Of a DNA stretch of 9,709 bases, positions 5,999-9,709 are shown piece after piece (position 1 is the stretch's first letter; the number at the start of each line of letters is the position of its first letter). The position numbers and the translations under genes were made by a program. The stretch is from CAXRGH01 sp964230195 (GTDB lineage Bacteria; Pseudomonadota; Gammaproteobacteria; Enterobacterales; Alteromonadaceae), in NCBI GenBank assembly GCA_964230195.1, contig CAXRGH010000092.1:1-9709 (forward strand), written 5' to 3'. The notes beneath the pieces were generated by a model that was not told the DNA's origin, did not search any database, and saw only the letters and a program-made list of their open reading frames with translations.

Positions 5999-8137
5999 TC
6001 AGGATGATTTTAATTGACTGTGACGAGCCACTTTGAGCACCTCGTCCATGTTTCGTATTTTTCTCATGACGCGCGCGAGATGCACACGGTCAGTGACGGT
6101 AAGCTCAATTTCAATAAAGTAAATGTTATGGTCTTTTTCTTCAGTCTGAAAGCCAATAACATTAGAGCCGCAACTCGCAATGACTTGTGTTAGTGTGGCC
6201 AGCACTCCTTGATGATGCATGAGTTCAATCTTCACGGATGCCTTGTACTCTCCCTGAGAATCTGACTCCCACTCCATGGCAAGCACTCTCTGCGGTTCCT
6301 CTTTCTGCATCCGCTTCAGGTTTCTACAACCTTCTTGGTGCACCACCACCCCCTTACCTGGGCTTAAAAACGCAGCTATATGGTCGCCGGGGATTGGATA
6401 ACAACACCGAGCAAAAGTCACTAGCAATCCGTCAGCACCACGAATAGACACACGACGAGAAGGATCATCGGCGATATTATCTTGGGGGTTTGACACATCG
6501 GTACTCTGTAGGAAACGACGAGCAACAATACCGCTCATTTCATTACCTAATCCTATTTCAGATAATAAATGATCAAAGCTATCGTGATTCGTCTCTATGG
6601 CGACACGTTGTTTCTCTTCAGAAGATAGATTGTCGTAAATATCAATACCGAGGGCATGGCGCAACAACCGAGTGCCCATACACAAAGCTTCTTCAGCACG
6701 TTGCTTACGTAAATATTGTCGAACGTGGGAGCGAGCACGAGCACTGACAATAAAGTTTAGCCAATTAGCATTCGGTTGAGCATTCGGAGAGGTAATAATT
6801 TCTACTGTTTGCCCATTCTCAAGCGGTCGACTGAGTGAGAATGCGCGACGATCAACTCGAGCACCAACGCAAGTGTTGCCAATGGCGGTATGCACTGCAT
6901 AGGCAAAATCGACGGGGGTAGCGCCCAAGGGCAGTTCTACGATACGCCCATCTGGTGTGAAAACGTAGATTTCGTCTGGGAATAAATCAGTTTTTACGTT
7001 TTCAATGAACTCAAATGAGGAACTGGCATTTTGCTGCAACTCGAGTAATGATTGCGTCCACTTGCTCATACGTGACTGCGCCATTGAATTGCTGGAGTCA
7101 GACTCGACTTGCTTATAGCTCCAATGGGCTGCGATCCCTTTGTCAGCCATATGATCCATTTCTAGGGTACGGATCTGAATTTCAATGGGTATACCGTGAG
7201 GCCCCACGAGCGAGGTGTGTAATGACTGATACCCGTTAGTACGCGGTATCGCAATATAATCTTTAAAACGGTCTTCTACCGGCTTGAACAAACCGTGCAC
7301 CACTCCGAGTGCCCGATAACAGCTATCGACATCATCCATAACCAATCGGAAGGCATAAATATCCATAACTTCATGAAACAACAGCTCCTTATTCTGCATC
7401 TTTCGATAGATTGAATAGAGATGTTTTTCACGGCCTTTGATGATTGCTCTCAAGCCTGACCCTTTCAAGCGTTCATCGATATCTTTTTGCGTACTTTCTA
7501 TGATGTGTTTGCGATTTCCGCGTGCCTCTCGAACGGCTTGCCCCAGTGCTCGATGACGCATTGGGTGCATAGCCTGAAAACCAAGATCTTCAAGTTCATT
7601 TTTGATGTCATGAATCCCGAGCCTATGGGCAATGGGCGCGTAGATATCCAGCGTTTCTCGTGCAATTCGACGTCGTTTGTCAGGCCGTAACGCGCCCAGA
7701 GTTCTCATATTATGGGTGCGATCAGCTAATTTGATGAGAATGACACGAATGTCCTGCACCATAGCCATCATCATTTTTCGACAGTTTTCGGCTTGTGCTT
7801 CTTCTTTACTACTGAAAGAAATCTTGTCCAGTTTACTCACACCTTCAACCATGTCAGCAACTGCCGCACCAAACAGTGCCTCCAAATCGTCTCGCTCCAA
7901 CGCTGTGTCTTCAATCACATCATGCAGAAGCGCTGCCATAACGGTTTCATGATCTAATCGCATCTCGGCCATGATGCCGGCAACTGCAATGGGGTGGGTA
8001 ATGTAAGGATCACCACTGGAACGCATTTGACCGTCGTGAGCATCATGCGCAACAACATAAGCCTGCTGGATCAAATCCACCAAGTCACTGGTTAGGTAGG
8101 TGGAAACTTTTTGCTTTAACCCTTCAAAAAGATACAC
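5999..8137 (-). CDS. spoT: Bifunctional (p)ppGpp synthetase/hydrolase SpoT
   Basis: The 712-residue protein (E. coli SpoT is 702) sets the alarmone (p)ppGpp level. The N-terminal HD hydrolase is intact: H48 in ITHPI, the HD pair H72-D73 with E76-D77 in LLHDVIEDT, and D139 in KLADRTHN. The synthetase domain follows with GREKHLYSIYRKM (235-247), RFKDYIAIPRTNGYQSLHTS (290-309) and IPIEIQIRT (316-324). The RFKD at 290-293 is the basic RxKD form of bifunctional enzymes rather than the acidic ExDD of RelA. The TGS domain spans about 386-449, a Cys/His element includes C578-C579, H600 and C604, and an ACT domain ends the protein (about 636-706). The start is a GTG. It is the only start giving the conserved MYLFE terminus: an in-frame TAA lies five codons upstream, at 8152-8150. 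The gene is followed after 12 bases by ridA. Confidence 0.98.
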   Translation of the reverse strand: MYLFEGLKQKVSTYLTSDLVDLIQQAYVVAHDAHDGQMRSSGDPYITHPIAVAGIMAEMRLDHETVMAALLHDVIEDTALERDDLEALFGAAVADMVEGVSKLDKISFSSKEEAQAENCRKMMMAMVQDIRVILIKLADRTHNMRTLGALRPDKRRRIARETLDIYAPIAHRLGIHDIKNELEDLGFQAMHPMRHRALGQAVREARGNRKHIIESTQKDIDERLKGSGLRAIIKGREKHLYSIYRKMQNKELLFHEVMDIYAFRLVMDDVDSCYRALGVVHGLFKPVEDRFKDYIAIPRTNGYQSLHTSLVGPHGIPIEIQIRTLEMDHMADKGIAAHWSYKQVESDSSNSMAQSRMSKWTQSLLELQQNASSSFEFIENVKTDLFPDEIYVFTPDGRIVELPLGATPVDFAYAVHTAIGNTCVGARVDRRAFSLSRPLENGQTVEIITSPNAQPNANWLNFIVSARARSHVRQYLRKQRAEEALCMGTRLLRHALGIDIYDNLSSEEKQRVAIETNHDSFDHLLSEIGLGNEMSGIVARRFLQSTDVSNPQDNIADDPSRRVSIRGADGLLVTFARCCYPIPGDHIAAFLSPGKGVVVHQEGCRNLKRMQKEEPQRVLAMEWESDSQGEYKASVKIELMHHQGVLATLTQVIASCGSNVIGFQTEEKDHNIYFIEIELTVTDRVHLARVMRKIRNMDEVLKVARHSQLKSS

Positions 8138-8145
8138 GGGATGTT

Positions 8146-8151
8146 CACCTT
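8146..8151 (-). promoter_or_regulatory. Ribosome binding site for the spoT GTG start
   Basis: AAGGTG on the minus strand ends eight bases before the GTG at 8137. It supports the non-ATG start, since no ATG exists between the upstream in-frame stop and this GTG. Confidence 0.6.
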
Positions 8152-8191
8152 AATTTGGGCTTTTGAGGCGTGGACAGGAATGGGAAAACCA

Positions 8192-8234
8192 CAAACAAAA
8201 ATGCCAATGAATAAAAACGTTTATTCATTGGCAT
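8192..8234 (-). terminator. Intrinsic terminator between rpoZ and spoT
   Basis: Read on the minus strand, a perfect 15-bp inverted repeat (arms 8234-8220 and 8215-8201, loop 8219-8216) runs ATGCCAATGAATAAA, CGTT, TTTATTCATTGGCAT. It is followed at once by TTTTGTTTG. The hairpin starts ten bases after the rpoZ TAA. The stem is A+T-rich apart from GGC near its base, so read-through may be considerable. No T-run follows in the plus direction, so it acts only on rpoZ-to-spoT transcription. No good promoter is visible in the remaining 54 bases before spoT, so spoT probably depends on read-through or on a promoter I cannot recognise. Confidence 0.82.
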
Positions 8235-8244
8235 ACCTCATAGC

Positions 8245-8514
8245 TTACTCAGCTACGATATTCGCAACTGAATCAAACTCAGCTTGCTCTTGCTGCCTGC
8301 GTTCCGCAGCGTCTTCAGCATCAAGAATGGCTTCAGTGACAAGCTCTTGTTCAATTTCTCGCAATGCAGTAACCGTTGGTTTATCATTTGCCTCATCAAC
8401 CTTGGCAGCTTTTCCACCCGTTGCGAGTTGACGCGCACGGCGCGTTGCCAACAAGACTAAATCAAAACGATTACCGACTTTTTCTACAGCATCTTCAACT
8501 GTTACACGTGCCAT
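8245..8514 (-). CDS. rpoZ: DNA-directed RNA polymerase omega subunit
   Basis: At 89 residues this matches E. coli omega (91). Omega binds the beta' subunit, assists its folding and, in proteobacteria, forms with beta' the first ppGpp-binding site of RNA polymerase. The conserved N-terminus MARVTVEDAVEKVGNRFDLV, the helix LATRRARQL (22-30) and KPTVTALREIEQ (45-56) are all present. R3 and R52, residues that E. coli omega contributes to the ppGpp site, are retained. The C-terminal tail is acidic and Gln-rich and poorly conserved, as usual. A GGAG site six bases upstream supports the ATG at 8514. It lies between gmk and spoT as in E. coli, but it has its own likely promoter upstream and a strong hairpin terminator downstream. 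Confidence 0.98.
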   Translation of the reverse strand: MARVTVEDAVEKVGNRFDLVLLATRRARQLATGGKAAKVDEANDKPTVTALREIEQELVTEAILDAEDAAERRQQEQAEFDSVANIVAE

Positions 8515-8554
8515 TCTTATCTCCGAACACTAATTTAATTTGTGATAGCCCTTT

Positions 8555-8582
8555 ATTTTACCAGAAATTGACCATTATCCAA
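8555..8582 (-). promoter_or_regulatory. Candidate extended -10 promoter of rpoZ in the gmk-rpoZ gap
   Basis: On the minus strand TGGTAAAAT (8563 down to 8555) is an extended -10 element, with TTGGAT (8582-8577) 16 bases upstream of the TAAAAT hexamer as a partial -35. Initiation near 8548 would give a leader of about 34 bases. The 99-base gmk-rpoZ gap shows no terminator, so gmk transcripts may also run into rpoZ. Confidence 0.5.
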
Positions 8583-8613
8583 CCATATACAGAAGATTAT
8601 CTTTGCCTCTTGG

Positions 8614-9246
8614 TTATTTCTTCTCGAGTAAACTACTAAATAGTTCAGTGTGACGACGCGATTGGTGGTCTTGGGTTAATCTCTGACTGGCCATTATCGC
8701 CTTAAAATCTGATACGGCACACTCAAAATCGTCATTAACCACAATATAATCAAACTCATTGAAGTGGGATATTTCATCGACGGCTTCTGCCATCCGACCG
8801 GCAATAACTGCCTCGCTGTCTTGATTACGACCGCGTAATCGACGCTCTAACTCAGCTTTGGAGGGGGGCGCAATAAAAATACCGATTGCTTCTGGGCTTA
8901 AGGCTTTCACCTGACGAGCGCCCTGCCAGTCAATATCAAGAAAAACATCGATTCCATTTGCTAAGGTATCAGCAATGGCAGCTTTCGATGTGCCATAGTA
9001 GTTGCCAAAGACTTCTGCCCACTCGTACATTTCCCCTTTATCAACCAGTGTAAGAAACTCATCTTTGGACACAAAATGATAGTGCTGACCGTTAATTTCA
9101 CCGGGGCGCATGTCTCGGGTTGTATGCGATACCGACACTGCGCACGATTGTTCTGTGTCATCTTTGATCAGCCGACTGATTAAACTTGACTTACCCGCAC
9201 CCGACGGCGCTGAAACGATAAATAAATTTCCATTAATTTTTGACAT
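8614..9246 (-). CDS. gmk: Guanylate kinase
   Basis: The 210-residue enzyme phosphorylates GMP (and dGMP) to GDP with ATP in the cytosol, feeding GTP, dGTP and therefore (p)ppGpp synthesis. The P-loop APSGAGKSS is at 13-21. The GMP-binding segment SHTTRDMRPGEINGQHYHF at 40-58 contains the conserved Arg, Glu and Tyr contacts. WAEVFGNYYGTSKAAI then LDIDWQGARQVK near residues 103-114 and RLRGRNQDSEAVIAGRM in the lid region are standard. The C-terminus is complete. No evident Shine-Dalgarno sequence precedes the ATG at 9246, but the N-terminus leads directly into the first strand (NLFIVSAPSG) and fits the family. The gene is divergent from cyaY across a 130-base gap. Confidence 0.98.
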   Translation of the reverse strand: MSKINGNLFIVSAPSGAGKSSLISRLIKDDTEQSCAVSVSHTTRDMRPGEINGQHYHFVSKDEFLTLVDKGEMYEWAEVFGNYYGTSKAAIADTLANGIDVFLDIDWQGARQVKALSPEAIGIFIAPPSKAELERRLRGRNQDSEAVIAGRMAEAVDEISHFNEFDYIVVNDDFECAVSDFKAIMASQRLTQDHQSRRHTELFSSLLEKK

Positions 9247-9376
9247 GTCTGAAACTTGAATTCACTCTAAGATGGTAACAATGTTATCATAATTCCCCAG
9301 TAGCAAAAGTTATCTCACAACGAAATATCTGAGCCACTGCGCTAACATGCGATGCCAACGTTGAATGGAGTAATAC
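9247..9376. promoter_or_regulatory. Divergent intergenic region between gmk and cyaY
   Basis: Both genes must be transcribed outwards from these 130 bases. On the minus strand TATGAT (9291-9286) is a fair -10 for gmk, but no good -35 stands at the right distance. An imperfect 15-base palindrome (9274-9288, core TAACA-A-TGTTA) overlaps it. For cyaY, TAACAT (9343-9348) is the best -10 and is weak. The region certainly has promoter function; the individual elements are uncertain. Confidence 0.35.
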
Positions 9377-9700
9377 ATGAACGATTCCGAATACCACCAG
9401 CGAGTGGACGACCTGCTGGTTCAAATTGAAGAAGCTTTAGATGAGTGTGAGGTCGACATCGACTACGAATCTGCAGCCAGCATTCTCACGTTAATTTTTG
9501 TTGATGGCACTAAAATTATCATTAATAAGCAAGCACCACTTCATCAAATATGGGTAGCCACCAAATTCAACGGACATCATTTCAATTTCAATGATGGCGT
9601 ATGGATAGATGAGCGCACTGATGCCGAGTTCTGGTCATTTTTAAATGACGCTGCAAGTAAGCAAGCGGGTGCGTCAGTTGTTTTGGGAGGATTAGAATGA
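9377..9700 (+). CDS. cyaY: Iron-sulfur cluster assembly protein CyaY (bacterial frataxin)
   Basis: The 107-residue protein matches E. coli CyaY (106) in length and pattern. Frataxins bind iron through an acidic ridge and interact with the IscS cysteine desulfurase, modulating Fe-S cluster assembly in the cytosol. The first helix starts MNDSEYHQRVDDLLVQIEEA, and the acidic ridge is visible as E18, E19, D22, E23, E25, D27, D29 and E31. The beta-sheet follows with ILTLIFVDGTKIIINKQAPL at 36-55, then the signature LHQIWVATK at 55-63 and the HFNFNDGVWID strand. The final helix starts near EFWSFLNDAA. GGAG six bases before the ATG supports the start. The TGA overlaps the ATG of the next gene (ATGA), which suggests a translationally coupled pair. 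Confidence 0.97.
   Translation: MNDSEYHQRVDDLLVQIEEALDECEVDIDYESAASILTLIFVDGTKIIINKQAPLHQIWVATKFNGHHFNFNDGVWIDERTDAEFWSFLNDAASKQAGASVVLGGLE
9685..9690 (+). promoter_or_regulatory. Strong Shine-Dalgarno site for the gene starting at 9697
   Basis: GGGAGG, still inside the cyaY coding sequence, ends six bases before the ATG at 9697. It is the best ribosome binding site in the window and the main reason for calling the partial gene that follows. Confidence 0.6.
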
Positions 9701-9709
9701 CGGAACAAG
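9697..9709 (+). CDS. Start of an unidentified gene overlapping cyaY (partial, runs off the right edge)
   Basis: Only the first four codons (MTEQ) are in the window, so the product cannot be identified. The ATG overlaps the cyaY TGA as ATGA and has a strong GGGAGG site at ideal spacing, which together argue for a real, translationally coupled downstream gene rather than chance. Confidence 0.5.

Noticed and set aside
8141..8431. Plus-strand open frame of 96 codons antisense to rpoZ and its terminator
   Set aside because: Its composition is low-complexity Ser/Ala-rich, as expected for the reverse of an Ala/Glu-rich protein, and rpoZ on the opposite strand is certain.
1..9709. A novel defence, mobile or biosynthetic system
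   Set aside because: All complete genes but one belong to well-known housekeeping families. No CRISPR array, tRNA, rRNA, toxin-antitoxin pair, phage gene or attachment site was seen.

Overview
The window looks like a chromosomal housekeeping region of a gammaproteobacterium, probably an Alteromonadales-type marine organism. The reasons are the conserved gmk-rpoZ-spoT-trmH-recG order, clearly gammaproteobacterial SpoT, RsmJ, TrmH and CyaY sequences, a moderate G+C content, and a small secreted protein that resembles DUF3718 proteins, which I recall mainly from Alteromonadales. The taxonomic placement is inference; I could not run any comparison.

Layout. The left edge (about 1-199) holds a 5'-truncated IS3-family transposase fragment on the minus strand. 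It abuts the end of a complete flavoprotein gene of the HI0933/YhiN family (205-1386, minus). A short divergent promoter region then leads to a small exported protein (start judged to be 1554, plus), which converges on rsmJ and shares a CTAG with its stop codon. From 9246 down to 1949 runs a long minus-strand block: gmk, rpoZ, spoT, ridA, trmH, recG, rsmJ. At the right edge cyaY diverges from gmk on the plus strand, and a following gene begins at 9697 with an ATGA overlap and a strong Shine-Dalgarno sequence.

How it works together. gmk (GMP to GDP), rpoZ (the omega subunit, which forms part of a ppGpp site on RNA polymerase) and spoT (ppGpp synthesis and hydrolysis) form a guanine-nucleotide and stringent-response group. 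ridA (reactive enamine/imine removal), trmH (tRNA Gm18 methylation), recG (fork and branched-DNA helicase) and rsmJ (16S rRNA m2G1516 methylation) follow with short gaps or overlaps. The block is probably not one uniform transcript: a convincing intrinsic terminator lies between rpoZ and spoT, rpoZ has a good extended -10 promoter of its own, and a 12-bp stem-loop without a U-tract follows the trmH stop.

I do not see an undescribed multi-gene system here. The points most worth a second look are the rpoZ/spoT terminator, the stem-loop between trmH and recG, the uncharacterised secreted protein with its shared stop, ridA's place inside the spoT cluster, and the IS remnant junction. No gene-free stretch exceeds 300 bases.
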